Positions 1-10,738 of a stretch of 64,000 bases of DNA are shown here, piece after piece (position 1 is the stretch's first letter; each line of letters starts with the position of its first letter). The DNA comes from Planobispora longispora (lineage in GTDB: Bacteria > Actinomycetota > Actinomycetes > Streptosporangiales > Streptosporangiaceae). The notes beneath the pieces were generated by a model. It had not been told where the DNA came from. It was given only the letters and a program-made list of their open reading frames with translations, and did no database searches. The stretch is from contig NZ_BOOH01000004.1 in assembly GCF_016863135.1 (NCBI RefSeq), positions 1-64,000 of the forward strand, read 5' to 3'. A program made the translations under genes and the position numbers.

Positions 1-141
1 GCGGCGCTCGGAGCGGAAGCCGCGGCTGTCGGCGCGGAAGCCGCCACGGGAGCCGCCGCCGCGGGAGTCTCCACCGCGCGGGGCGCCGCCGCGGCCTCGA
101 CCGCGTCCATCACCGGACGGGGTGCTACGCCTGTTGTTCAC
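1..141 (-). CDS. rluB: Pseudouridine synthase RluB, N-terminal end (partial)
   Basis: This is the first 47 codons of a gene that runs off the left edge. GTG at 141 overlaps the scpB stop as GTGA (4 bp) and is preceded by GAGGAG, so it is translationally coupled. The visible peptide is almost only Gly, Arg, Ser and Asp, with repeated GGF/SRGG-type segments, matching the disordered RNA-binding extension that actinobacterial large-subunit rRNA pseudouridine synthases carry before the S4 domain. No catalytic domain is visible. The call rests on this composition and on the conserved scpA-scpB-rluB order, in which the enzyme modifies 23S rRNA. Confidence 0.75.
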   Translation of the reverse strand, partial: MNNRRSTPSGDGRGRGRGGAPRGGDSRGGGSRGGFRADSRGFRSERR

Positions 142-896
142 TGTCTGTGCTCCTCTAGGGTTTCCACGTCGTCGGGCAGGAAGGGCGCGAGTTCGGGAAG
201 CTCGCCGAGATCCCGCAGGCCCATCCGCTCGAGAAAATATGAAGTCGTCCGGTAGAGCACGGCCTGGCTCTCCGGTTCGGTGCCGGCCTCCTCGACCAGC
301 CCCCTGGCCACCAGCGTGCGCATGACGCCGTCGCTGTTGACCCCTCGGATGGCCGCCACCCGAGCCCGGCTCACGGGCTGCCGGTAGGCGACCACGGCCA
401 GGGTCTCCAGGGCGGCCTGGGTGAGCCGCGTCTGCTGGCCGTCGCGGACGAACCGCTCCACGAGGGAAGCGCACTCGGCCCGCGTGTAGAACCGCCAGCC
501 GCCCGCGACCTCTCTCAGATCGAAACCACGGCCCGTCGCGGTGTATTCCGCCGACAGCTCCCGCAGCGCCGCCGCGACCTCGTGCGTGGGCCGCTCCAGC
601 ACCTGGGCGAGCGTCACCTCGGCGACCGGCTCGTCCACGACGAGCAGGATCGCCTCCAGCCCGGCGCGCAGACCGGGCTCGGGCGTCTCGGGCCCGCCGG
701 GCCCTCCCACCGCGGCGGGTGCCCCGGACGCGTCGGACGCCTCGGACGCGTCGGGCGCGTCGGGCGCCGAAGACCCGGGCAGTGCGGGAAGCGCCCCTGA
801 GGACGCCTCAGAGACGAGGAGACCGGAGGGCTCCTGGAGACCCCGGGACGCCGGAGACGCCGTCCCAGCCGCCGTCTCAGCCACCGGCTCGGCCAT
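138..896 (-). CDS. scpB: Segregation and condensation protein ScpB
   Basis: ScpB is the winged-helix kleisin-associated subunit of the Smc-ScpA-ScpB condensin that organises and segregates the chromosome. The 252-residue product has about 75 N-terminal residues of Ala/Ser/Pro/Asp/Glu low complexity, then two winged-helix domains with the family signature LAVVAYRQPVSRARVAAIRG near residues 165-185. It is longer than typical ScpB (about 190-220 aa) because of the tail. It overlaps scpA by 20 bp at its start and rluB by 4 bp at its end, so all three are probably one coupled transcript. A start further inside the low-complexity region is possible. Confidence 0.93.
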   Translation of the reverse strand: MAEPVAETAAGTASPASRGLQEPSGLLVSEASSGALPALPGSSAPDAPDASEASDASGAPAAVGGPGGPETPEPGLRAGLEAILLVVDEPVAEVTLAQVLERPTHEVAAALRELSAEYTATGRGFDLREVAGGWRFYTRAECASLVERFVRDGQQTRLTQAALETLAVVAYRQPVSRARVAAIRGVNSDGVMRTLVARGLVEEAGTEPESQAVLYRTTSYFLERMGLRDLGELPELAPFLPDDVETLEEHRQ

Positions 897-1734
897 CGGC
901 GGGCTCCTTCCTCGCTTCGTCGTCGTAGTCGTCGGCCACGACGACGTCCCCGTCGTCGCTGCCGGTCCAGGTCACGTGCAGCTCGCCGAGCGGTTCGATC
1001 TGCTCGAAGGAGACCGCCGCCTCCCGGAAGAGCTCCAGGACGGCCAGGAAGCGCGCGACGACTTCGAAGGTGCCGGCGCAGTCGGAGGTGAGTGCCCGGA
1101 AGGTCGCCCGGCGCAGCCGCCGCAGCCGCTCGACAAGGATAACCGCCTGCTCGCGGACATTGGCGAGCGGTTGGTAGATGTGGGAGACGGAGACCGACGG
1201 CGGGGCCTTGGGCGCGAAGGCGCGCTGGGCGATCTGGGCCAGTCGCTCGGGGCCGATGCCGAGGACCAGCTCGGGCAGGAGGTTGGCGAACCGGGCCTCC
1301 ATCGGCACGATCCGCGGGAAGCGCAGGGCCTCCTCGGCCATCCTGCCCGAGAAGACCTTGGCGACCTCCTTGTAGGCCCGATACTGCAGGAGGCGGGCGA
1401 ACAGCAGGTCCCGCGCCTCCAGCAGGGCGAGGTCCTCCTCGTCGTCCACCTCGCCGGAGGGCAGCAGCCGGGCGGCCTTGAGGTCGAGCAGGGTCGCGGC
1501 GACGAGCAGGAAGTGGCTCGTCTGGTCCAGGTCCCACTCCGGCCCCCGGGCCCGGATGTAGGAGATGAACTCGTCGGTGACCTTGCTGAGCGAGACCTCG
1601 GTGATGTCCAGCTTGTGCTTGGAGATCAGGCCGAGCAGCAGGTCGAAGGGGCCCTCGAAGACCTCCAGGCGCACCCTGAAGGTGCCGTCATCGGTCACCT
1701 GCGGCTGCTCGGTCATCTCGCCATTGTCCCGCAC
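877..1734 (-). CDS. scpA: Segregation and condensation protein ScpA
   Basis: ScpA is the kleisin that bridges the Smc heads and binds ScpB. Of 285 residues, the N-terminal part contains the family motif FEGPFDLLLGLISKHKLDI (about residues 25-43), and the C-terminal winged helix ends in an acidic tail. The start used is GTG at 1734. An ATG at 1716 (MTEQPQ...) is an equally plausible start, since neither has a strong Shine-Dalgarno. It lies between the ParA gene (63-bp gap) and scpB (20-bp overlap), a conserved actinobacterial arrangement. Confidence 0.94.
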   Translation of the reverse strand: MRDNGEMTEQPQVTDDGTFRVRLEVFEGPFDLLLGLISKHKLDITEVSLSKVTDEFISYIRARGPEWDLDQTSHFLLVAATLLDLKAARLLPSGEVDDEEDLALLEARDLLFARLLQYRAYKEVAKVFSGRMAEEALRFPRIVPMEARFANLLPELVLGIGPERLAQIAQRAFAPKAPPSVSVSHIYQPLANVREQAVILVERLRRLRRATFRALTSDCAGTFEVVARFLAVLELFREAAVSFEQIEPLGELHVTWTGSDDGDVVVADDYDDEARKEPADGRAGG

Positions 1735-1797
1735 CCGGCGGTGGAGCGGGCCACTGCGCTCCGGGGCGCGGGAGCGCGGCCGCCTCCCGGGAGGCGG

Positions 1798-2742
1798 CTA
1801 CCTCCCGGTCTCCCACCGGGCGAGGACCTCGCGCGCCAGCTCGCGGTAGGCGCTCGCGCCGAGCGAGGACGGGTCGAAGCTGGTGATGGGCTCACCGGCG
1901 ACCGTGGCGTCGGGGAAGCGGACCGTACGGTTGATCACCGTGTGGTAGACCTTCTCGTCGAAGGCCTCGACCACCCGGGCCAGCACCTCGCGGCCGTGCA
2001 GGGTGCGCGCGTCGTACATCGTGGCGAGCAGGCCCTCGATCACCAGCTCGTCGTTGATGCGCTCCTGGACCTTCGTGATGGTGTCCATCAGCAGCGCGAC
2101 GCCGCGCAGCGCGAAGAACTCGCACTCCAGCGGGATCATGACGCCGTGCGCGCAGGCCAGGGCGTTGATCGTGAGCAGGCCCAGGGAGGGCTGGCAGTCG
2201 ATCAGGCACACGTCGTACTCGGGCAGGAGGGGCTTGATCACCCGGCCGAGCACCTGCTCGCGGGCGACCTCCGTGACGAGCTGGACCTCGGCCGCGGACA
2301 GGTCGATGTTGCTGGGCAGCAGGTCCATGTTCTCGACGCCGGTCTCCAGCAGCACCTCCTCCGCGGTGACCTGGCGGTCCATGAGGAGGTTGTAGACCGT
2401 CAGGTCCAGCTGGAGCGGGTTGATCCCCAGGCCCACGGACAGGGCCCCCTGCGGGTCGAAGTCGACCAGCAGCACCTTCAGCCCGGCCTCGGCCAGCGCC
2501 GCGCCCAGGTTGATGGTGGTGGTCGTCTTCCCGACGCCGCCCTTCTGGTTGACCATGGCGACGACACGGGACGGTCCGTGGACCGTCCGCGGGCGCGGGT
2601 CGGGGAACACCGGACGGGGTCGCCCGGTCGGCCCCAGGACTCCCCCCGCTCGGGGGGGCCCGGAGGCCTTGGTGTCCCCCCAGGGATTCTCGGGGTTTCC
2701 CGAGTTCGTTTCCCGGATAGAACCGTCGGTGGTCACACTCAC
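1798..2742 (-). CDS. ParA/Soj-family ATPase
   Basis: This is a deviant Walker-A ATPase of the ParA/MinD group, which forms dynamic nucleoid-bound dimers. From the GTG at 2742 the protein has 314 residues: about 60 disordered Pro/Gly/Arg-rich residues, then VNQKGGVGKTT (Walker A, about 64-74), DFDPQG and LIDCQPSLG (Walker A'/B). I prefer 2742 because GGGAGG lies 8 nt upstream; an open frame continues up to 2835 without a good ribosome site. No parB follows. The scpAB neighbour is typical of the actinobacterial orphan ParA at this locus, not of the origin-proximal parAB, so a chromosome-organisation role is inferred. Confidence 0.9.
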   Translation of the reverse strand: MSVTTDGSIRETNSGNPENPWGDTKASGPPRAGGVLGPTGRPRPVFPDPRPRTVHGPSRVVAMVNQKGGVGKTTTTINLGAALAEAGLKVLLVDFDPQGALSVGLGINPLQLDLTVYNLLMDRQVTAEEVLLETGVENMDLLPSNIDLSAAEVQLVTEVAREQVLGRVIKPLLPEYDVCLIDCQPSLGLLTINALACAHGVMIPLECEFFALRGVALLMDTITKVQERINDELVIEGLLATMYDARTLHGREVLARVVEAFDEKVYHTVINRTVRFPDATVAGEPITSFDPSSLGASAYRELAREVLARWETGR

Positions 2743-2841
2743 CAGTTGAACCTCCCTGACGGTCTCGAACCGGACCGTCCGGACGGACACTACGACGACA
2801 ACACGTATGCGGCAAGGCGGCACGCCCTGCCGCATCGGCAG

Positions 2842-3762
2842 TCAGCGCCGCCCGCGCGGATGCGCCGCGGCGTATATCTCACGTATCTCGCGGAGCCTGT
2901 CGGCCGCGGCCGGGGCGGACACCTGGCTGGTGATCACCGAAGCGTGGCCGAGCAGTTCCTGCACCACCCTAACGTCCGCGCCGCCGTCCAGGAGGTGCGT
3001 TGCGAACGAATGCCGCAACATATGCGGTGACACACCGGCCAGCCCGGCGCGCTCGGCCGCGGCCTGGAGGACCTCCCACGCGCCCTGGCGGGTGAGCCTG
3101 CCGCCGCGGGCGTTGAGGAACAGCCCGGGGGTGGCGCCCCGGCCGTGCGCGGCGATGTCCGGGCGGGCCCGGGCGAGGTAGGCGTCCAGCGCCTCCCCGG
3201 CGGGCCGGCCGAGCGGCACCGCGCGGGCCTGCCCGCCCTTGCCGCGCAGCCTGACCTGGCGGGCGGGCGGGTCGAGGTCGACGTCGTCCACGGCCAGGCC
3301 GACGGCCTCGGAGATGCGGGCGCCGGTGCCGTACAGCAGCTCCAGCAGCGCCCGGTTGCGCAGGGTGAGCGGGGCCCCGGCGGGACCGGCGGCGGCGATC
3401 AGGCGTTCGACCTCCGCGACGCCGATCGCCCTGGGCGCCCGCCGGAGCTGGCGCGGCGGGCGGATCCGCAGGGCCGGGTCGTGCCCGGAGACGCCCTCGC
3501 GCAGCGCGAAGCGGTGCAGGCCGCGCACCGCGGAGACGGCCCGGGCCGCCGAACTGGCGACGAGGGCCCGGTGGGTCTCGTCGCCTTCGCGCAGCGCGGC
3601 CAGGAAGGCCGTGACGTCGGCCTCGGCGACCTCGCCGAAGGTGACGCGGCCGCGGTTCTTCAGGTGCTCCACGTACCGCACGAGGTCACGCCGGTAGGAG
3701 GCCAGTGTGTTGGCGGCCAGGCCCCGCTCCCCCGCCAGGTGGGCGAGGTAGCTGGAGAGCAC
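2842..3762 (-). CDS. xerD: XerD-like tyrosine recombinase lacking the catalytic Tyr
   Basis: XerC/XerD recombinases resolve chromosome dimers at dif. The 306 residues show the SAM-like N-terminal domain (1-95) and the catalytic domain with Arg149 (GTGARISEA), Lys175 (RGKGGQ), His247 and Arg250 ([12 protein letters not shown]) and His273 (LLGHAS). The position expected to hold the nucleophilic Tyr, in the family context TTQ[IV]YT, reads TSQVSA, so it is Ser282 (codon TCC at 2917-2919, one base from TAC). A three-residue insertion (IRE) follows before the normal AHPR end. The frame stays intact, so this is not a frameshift. GTG at 3762 is used; a CTG at 3780 with GGGAGG upstream could add six residues. 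It may be a catalytically altered Xer protein or a sequence error. Confidence 0.88.
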   Translation of the reverse strand: MLSSYLAHLAGERGLAANTLASYRRDLVRYVEHLKNRGRVTFGEVAEADVTAFLAALREGDETHRALVASSAARAVSAVRGLHRFALREGVSGHDPALRIRPPRQLRRAPRAIGVAEVERLIAAAGPAGAPLTLRNRALLELLYGTGARISEAVGLAVDDVDLDPPARQVRLRGKGGQARAVPLGRPAGEALDAYLARARPDIAAHGRGATPGLFLNARGGRLTRQGAWEVLQAAAERAGLAGVSPHMLRHSFATHLLDGGADVRVVQELLGHASVITSQVSAPAAADRLREIREIYAAAHPRGRR

Positions 3763-3792
3763 GGCCTCCGTCTCGCTCAGGGTGTCCTCCCG

Positions 3793-6146
<2,354 letters not shown>

Positions 6147-6319
6147 CTACAGGTCCACGGGCTCTCAGAATATCAAACCCTGCTCACGAGACGCCCGTAT
6201 GACCCCTTCTTCCCGGGTGTTCTGCCGGCACGCCATGCCCCGGGGGTCAACCGCGCGGCGGCCGGCGAGGCGCGGCACGACCGGCTCGCCCTGCGTTCCG
6301 CCCGCGAGTGACCAAGCGG

Positions 6320-6325
6320 TAACTT
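6320..6325 (+). promoter_or_regulatory. -10 element, probably leaderless transcript
   Basis: TAACTT ends 8 nt before the ATG at 6334 and no Shine-Dalgarno is present, as expected if transcription starts at or next to the start codon. No convincing -35 is seen. Confidence 0.35.
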
Positions 6326-6333
6326 TGGCTCTT

Positions 6334-7098
6334 ATGTCGCTTCGTGGCCTGGTACGGCGTGCCGCCGGCACCCTCATTCACCGCGGCTGGAGTGTGATCC
6401 GCGCGGCCGGCGCGGTCAGCCCGGCCAACCCCGCCGGCTACCGGTTCCGCCGCCTCGGCGACGGCGCCTGCCTGTCCTTCCCGGTCGGGGCCATCTTCGG
6501 CGAGGCCTGGATCGAGATCGGCGAGCACACCCTCGTGGGCGAGCGCGTCTCCATCTCCGCGGGCATGGGGCCGGGGGTGGACCTCGGCCCGGACTCGATC
6601 GTGCGGATCGGCGGGAGCTGCTCGATCGGACGGGGCAGCCACATCGTCGGCCACCAGTCGATCGACATCGGCGACCACGTGTTCACCGGGCCGTACGTGT
6701 ACATCACCGACCAGAACCACGTCTACGACGATCCCGAGATGCCGATCGGCCGCCAGTGGCCGCGCAACAAACCGGTCTCGATCGGTTCGGGCTCATGGCT
6801 GGGCACCGGGGCGATCATCCTGCCGGGCACCCGGATCGGCCGCCAGTGCGTGGTCGCGGGCGGCGCGGTGGTCCGCGGCGAGTTCCCCGACCACAGCGTG
6901 ATCGCGGGCATCCCGGCCAAGGTCGTGCGCCGCTACACCCCCGGCGAGGGCTGGCAGCCTCCCCACCTGAACGGCGTCCGCCCCGGCTCCGCCGAGCCCT
7001 CGCCGGCGGAGCTCCTCCCCGTGGGGCTCCCCGGCATGGACTCCCCACTCGCGGAGCTGCCCCTCGCCGATCCCCCGGCGGGACTCCCCACTCCGTAG
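6334..7098 (+). CDS. Left-handed beta-helix acyltransferase (hexapeptide family)
   Basis: This is a 254-residue acyltransferase of the LbH/hexapeptide superfamily (maltose or serine O-acetyltransferase-like). Imperfect hexapeptide repeats (I-G-x-x-x-x) run from about residue 50 to 190, e.g. IEIGEHTLVGERVSI, SIGRGSHIVG and IAGIPAKVV. ITDQNHVYDD near residue 125 carries the likely catalytic His loop. The last 55 residues are a Pro/Leu/Ala-rich tail atypical of the family. ATG 6334 is chosen because the homologous region begins just after it (MSLRGLV); the frame is open further upstream without coding character. The acceptor substrate is unknown. Confidence 0.85.
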   Translation: MSLRGLVRRAAGTLIHRGWSVIRAAGAVSPANPAGYRFRRLGDGACLSFPVGAIFGEAWIEIGEHTLVGERVSISAGMGPGVDLGPDSIVRIGGSCSIGRGSHIVGHQSIDIGDHVFTGPYVYITDQNHVYDDPEMPIGRQWPRNKPVSIGSGSWLGTGAIILPGTRIGRQCVVAGGAVVRGEFPDHSVIAGIPAKVVRRYTPGEGWQPPHLNGVRPGSAEPSPAELLPVGLPGMDSPLAELPLADPPAGLPTP

Positions 7099-7141
7099 GC
7101 TCCTCTCCCCGCGAGCCCTGGACCGAACATGGTTCTGGAAT

Positions 7142-7147
7142 TACGGT
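7142..7147 (+). promoter_or_regulatory. -10 element, leaderless transcript
   Basis: TACGGT (TAnnnT) ends 6 nt before the ATG at 7154. There is no Shine-Dalgarno between, so the mRNA probably begins at the start codon. Confidence 0.45.
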
Positions 7148-7153
7148 CACGGC

Positions 7154-8299
7154 ATGCGGACCGCGATCTGTGAAATGTTCGATGTCGATTTCCCCCTCTT
7201 CGCCTTCAGTCACTGCCGCGACGTGGTCGCCGCGGTGACCAACGCGGGCGGTTTCGGCGTGCTGGGCGCCGTCGCCTACTCCCCCGAGCAGCTCGACACC
7301 GAGCTGTCCTGGATCGACGAGCGGGTCGGCGGCCGGCCGTACGGCGTGGACGTGCTCGTGCCCGGCAGAATCGACTCCTCGGCGGCCGACGCGAACGTCC
7401 GCCTGGCCGACGTCATCCCCCAGCGACACCGCGACTTCGTGACCCACCTGTTCGGCAAGTACGGCCTGGGCGCCCCGGAACCGCTGTCGGCCTCGCTGTC
7501 CGCCTTCGCCGACGAGCTGGGGCGGCGGGTGACGGCCAGCGGCGCGGGCGGCCTCGTCGACGTGGCGCTGAGGCACCCGATCCGCCTGATCGCCAGCGCG
7601 CTCGGCCCGCCGCCGCCCGAGATGGTGGACAAGGCCCGGGCCGCCGGCGTCCCGGTCGCCGCCCTGGTGGGGACCGTCGAGCACGCGCGGCGCCAGGTCG
7701 CCGCCGGGGCCGACGTGATCGTGGCGCAGGGGACGGAGGCGGGCGGGCACACCGGCGAGGTCTCCACCATGGTCCTGGTCCCCCAGGTGGTCGACGCGGT
7801 GGGCGTCCCGGTGCTGGCCGCCGGCGGGATCGCGGACGGCCGCCAGATGGCGGCGGCGCTGGCGCTGGGCGCCGAGGGGGTGTGGTGCGGCTCGGTCTGG
7901 CTGACCACCGAGGAGGCCGAGACGCCGCTCTCCGTCAGGAGCAAGATGCTGGCCGCCACCTCCTCCGACACCGTGAGGTCCCGCTGCCGGACCGGCAAGC
8001 CCGCCCGGCAGCTGAGGTCGGCCTGGACCGAGGAGTGGGACGAGGCGCAGGAGAGCCCGGGGGCGCTGCCGATGCCGTTGCAGATGCTGCTCGCCGAAGG
8101 CGCCATGGCCAGGATCACCCGCGCGGCCGAGCGCGGCGACCCGGGCGCGCGCGAACTCGCCGGTTATTTCGTGGGCCAGGTCGTCGGCCAGCTGAACCAG
8201 GTGAAGCCCGCCCGGCGGGTCGTCCACGACATGATCGACGAGCTCGCCGCCGCCGTCGCACGGGTGCGGGACATCACCTACGACGACGCCCCCGCGTGA
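7154..8299 (+). CDS. Nitronate monooxygenase family FMN enzyme
   Basis: The 381-residue TIM-barrel flavoprotein belongs to the nitronate monooxygenase/2-nitropropane dioxygenase family, which oxidises nitronates using FMN and O2. Diagnostic segments are NAGGFGVLGAVAYSPEQL (about 31-48), the phosphate-binding GTEAGGHTGEVST near 195, and LAAGGIADGRQMAAALALGA near 220-240. The C-terminal part is longer than in class I bacterial enzymes, as in many actinobacterial paralogues, so the physiological substrate may not be a nitronate. It is a single gene with its own leaderless-type promoter and a hairpin terminator. Confidence 0.88.
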   Translation: MRTAICEMFDVDFPLFAFSHCRDVVAAVTNAGGFGVLGAVAYSPEQLDTELSWIDERVGGRPYGVDVLVPGRIDSSAADANVRLADVIPQRHRDFVTHLFGKYGLGAPEPLSASLSAFADELGRRVTASGAGGLVDVALRHPIRLIASALGPPPPEMVDKARAAGVPVAALVGTVEHARRQVAAGADVIVAQGTEAGGHTGEVSTMVLVPQVVDAVGVPVLAAGGIADGRQMAAALALGAEGVWCGSVWLTTEEAETPLSVRSKMLAATSSDTVRSRCRTGKPARQLRSAWTEEWDEAQESPGALPMPLQMLLAEGAMARITRAAERGDPGARELAGYFVGQVVGQLNQVKPARRVVHDMIDELAAAVARVRDITYDDAPA

Positions 8300-8612
8300 G
8301 CGATCCCGCGGGGGAAACCGGCGTGCGGCGCGTCGACATCATCGGCCGTCACTGAGCGGCCCCGCGCGCGGGGAAACCACCGGGTCCGCCCCGGGCGCGC
8401 GGAGGAGCCACCGGGCGGGCCCGGACGGCCGTCCCGGATCCGTCCGGGCCGGTCCGCCGCGCGACGGACACGATCTCCCCCGCCCGGTGGAATTCGCCGC
8501 CGCGCGGGGCTGATTCCGATCAAGATCCCTTGTGCCGGCGATCACGCCGCTCGTAGCTTCTCCGTTGCCCGACCGCGCCATCGGACGCGCGGGACGTCCG
8601 GCGGAGGAGATC
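8300..8612. other. Intergenic region
   Basis: This 313-bp gap holds the terminator hairpin of the monooxygenase gene (8418-8450) and, presumably, the promoter of the secreted propeller gene. I see no ORF or RNA gene with support and no clear -35/-10 pair. Confidence 0.6.
8418..8450 (+). terminator. Hairpin terminator of the monooxygenase gene
   Basis: Perfect 11-bp inverted repeat GGCCCGGACGG/CCGTCCGGGCC with an 11-nt loop. No T-run follows, which is common for terminators in high-GC actinobacteria. Confidence 0.6.
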
Positions 8613-9776
8613 ATGATGAGCGGAGTTCGTAATCGTCGGCTGCTGACGGCGGCCGCGGCGGGAATCGCGGTGTCGGCGGTCACCGCGGCGGCCGCGCCCG
8701 CCGCGACGGCGGAGGCCGCCGACGGCGCCGTCGAGGTCGTCGCCAAGGGACTCGACAGCCCGCGCGGACTGTCCTTCGGCCCCGACGGCACGCTGTACAT
8801 CGCCGAGTCCGGCCACGGCGGGAAGCTCAAGTGCGCCACGCCGCCCGCGGCCCCCGGCGAGAAGGCGGAGAAGATCTGCTTCGGCCTCACCGGCAGGATC
8901 AGCACGGTCAAGGACGGCAAGACCTCCGTGCTGCTGAAGGGTCTGCCCTCGGCGGCCAGCGGCCCGTTCGCGCTCGGCCCGCACGACGTCGCGCTCACCG
9001 GGAAGGGCGACCTGCTGGTCACCGTCGGCTTCTCCGGCGACACGGAGTTCCGCGCCGAGCTCGGCCCCAAGGCCAGGACCCTCGGCACGTTGCTGACCCT
9101 GTCGCCGCGCGGCAAGCGGCTCTCGGTCGCCGACCTGGCCGCCCACGAGACCAGGCACAACCCCGACCGCAAGGACAAGGGCAGCGCGGTCGACTCCTAC
9201 CCGTTCGGGGTCGCGCCGCTGCCCGGCGGCGGCGCGCTGGTCACCGACACCGGCGGCAACACGGTGCTGCGGGTGAGCGCGAAGGGCAAGGTCAGCACGG
9301 AGGCGGTCTTCCGCGCCCGCTCCGTCGCGGCCCCGCCGGAGCTCAAGATGCCCAAGGGCAGCAAGATCCCGATGCAGTCGGTCCCGATGGGCATCGTCCG
9401 GGGCCCGGACGGCGCGTTCTACGTCGCCGAACACGGCGGCTTCCCCAATCCCGAGGGCTCGGCCCGGGTCTTCCGCCTGAAGGACGGCAGGGTCACCACC
9501 GCGGCGAAGGGCTTCACCACGGTCGCCGACGTGGCCTTCGACGCCGAGGGACGGCTGATCGTCCTCGGCTCGGTCGGGCCGCTGCCCGCCGATCACACGG
9601 CCAAGACCTCCGTCTACCGGATCGAGGCCGACGGCGCCCGCACCGAACTTCTCAAGCCCGGCACGCTGACCACTCCGCTCGGCGTGGCCGTCGGCCCCGA
9701 CGGCGCCGTCTACGTGGCCGACAAGGCCATGACGCCCGGTAAGGGCGAGGTGCTCCGAATCCCCGTATCGGAGTAA
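8613..9776 (+). CDS. Secreted ScyD/ScyE-like beta-propeller protein
   Basis: The protein (387 residues) has an Arg-rich, Ala-rich signal peptide (about 1-38) followed by NHL/SMP-30-like propeller blades such as GLDSPRGLSFGPDGTLYIAE, DVALTGKGDLLV and LGVAVGPDGAVYVAD. This matches the ScyD/ScyE family, named from cyanobacterial scytonemin clusters. In actinomycetes it is a common exported protein of unknown function. The start is ATG 8613; ATG 8616 is equally possible, since GGAGGAG at 8603-8609 is 3 and 6 nt away respectively. No scytonemin genes are nearby, so that pathway is not implied. Confidence 0.82.
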   Translation: MMSGVRNRRLLTAAAAGIAVSAVTAAAAPAATAEAADGAVEVVAKGLDSPRGLSFGPDGTLYIAESGHGGKLKCATPPAAPGEKAEKICFGLTGRISTVKDGKTSVLLKGLPSAASGPFALGPHDVALTGKGDLLVTVGFSGDTEFRAELGPKARTLGTLLTLSPRGKRLSVADLAAHETRHNPDRKDKGSAVDSYPFGVAPLPGGGALVTDTGGNTVLRVSAKGKVSTEAVFRARSVAAPPELKMPKGSKIPMQSVPMGIVRGPDGAFYVAEHGGFPNPEGSARVFRLKDGRVTTAAKGFTTVADVAFDAEGRLIVLGSVGPLPADHTAKTSVYRIEADGARTELLKPGTLTTPLGVAVGPDGAVYVADKAMTPGKGEVLRIPVSE

Positions 9777-9790
9777 GCCCGCAGGAGAGG

Positions 9791-9826
9791 ACGAGGGGCG
9801 CGCCCGCATGCGGGCGCGCCCCTCGT
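9791..9826 (+). terminator. 36-bp perfect palindrome, terminator
   Basis: ACGAGGGGCGCGCCCGCA is followed directly by its exact reverse complement, 14 bp after the propeller-gene stop. It can form an 18-bp stem minus loop bases and is most simply a rho-independent-like terminator without a strong T-run. Confidence 0.75.
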
Positions 9827-9829
9827 TCC

Positions 9830-9906
9830 ATTCCCGGGCGTCCCTCGTCCCGTTCCCGGGCGTCCCTCGTCCCGTTCCCGGGCATCCCTCGTCCCGTTCC
9901 CGGGCG
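9830..9906. repeat. 22-bp tandem repeat, 3.5 copies
   Basis: Unit GTTCCCGGGCGTCCCTCGTCCC is repeated at 9830-9851, 9852-9873 and 9874-9895 (one internal base difference), with a partial copy to 9906. Each unit holds a CCCGGG palindrome. The array begins next to the 36-bp terminator palindrome and shares its CCTCGT end, so it may derive from local duplication. Confidence 0.85.
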
Positions 9907-9984
9907 CGCCGGATTCCGTCGGAACCGTCGGGATCCCTTTTCCTCCGGAAAACGTTGGAAGGGGAGACAGACGACGGAGGTGTG

Positions 9985-10587
9985 ATGCTCGCGGCACTGA
10001 CCGGCCTGGGCCTTTCCACCGCGGCCGGGCTGAACGCCTATATCCCGCTGCTGGTGGTGGGCCTGCTGGCCAACACGACCGACCAGGTACGGCTGCCCCA
10101 GGAGTTCGCCTGGCTGGCGAACGGCTGGGTGCTGGGGATCATCGGCGTGCTGCTGCTGGCCGAGATCGTGCTCGACAAGGTCCCGGTCGTCGACAGCGTC
10201 AACGACATGATCCAGACGGTGGTCCGCCCGGCCTCCGGCGGCGTGGTGTTCAGCGCCACCGAGGCCGCGGCCCGGCTCGACGGCTCGACCTGGATGGCCG
10301 AGCACCCCTGGGTGAGCTGGGTGCTGGGCATCGGGGTCGCGCTGGCCGTCCACGTGATGAAGACCACCGCCAGGCCCGTGGTGAACGCCTCGACCGCCGG
10401 GGTGGGCGCGCCGGTGGTGAGCACGGTGGAGGACGCCGGCTCGCTCGGCATCAGCCTGGTGGCGATCTTCCTGCCGGTCCTCGTCCTCGTGGTCGTCGCC
10501 GGGCTGGCCCTGCTCGCCTGGTGGGTGATCAGGAAGGTACGCCGCCGCCGCCGCATGCGCGGCCGCGGCGGAGTGCGCCCCGGCTGA
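9985..10587 (+). CDS. DUF4126 membrane protein
   Basis: The 200-residue integral membrane protein has about four hydrophobic segments, a Gly/Ala-rich start (LTGLGLSTAAGLNAYIPLLVVGL) and a basic Arg-rich C-terminus, matching DUF4126 proteins. The function is unknown. ATG 9985 follows GGAGG by 4 nt; the preceding GTG (9982) is too close to the ribosome site. It is monocistronic as far as seen. Confidence 0.8.
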   Translation: MLAALTGLGLSTAAGLNAYIPLLVVGLLANTTDQVRLPQEFAWLANGWVLGIIGVLLLAEIVLDKVPVVDSVNDMIQTVVRPASGGVVFSATEAAARLDGSTWMAEHPWVSWVLGIGVALAVHVMKTTARPVVNASTAGVGAPVVSTVEDAGSLGISLVAIFLPVLVLVVVAGLALLAWWVIRKVRRRRRMRGRGGVRPG

Positions 10588-10738
10588 CCAGGGCCCCCTG
10601 ACGGGTCCTCAGCCGTCTCTCAGCGGCCGCTCAGCGACGGGTCGCACGATACGAGGGTCCGTCCCATAAGCCCGGAAACCGCGTGCAGGCAAGCGCGCGG
10701 GATATGCTCGAAGAACCTCGAACGACCCCCACCGGGAG

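Noticed and set aside
2842-3000. A frameshift explaining the missing XerD tyrosine
   Set aside because: The frame continues in phase through DRLRE and the normal AHPR ending, so substitution or a single-base error is simpler.
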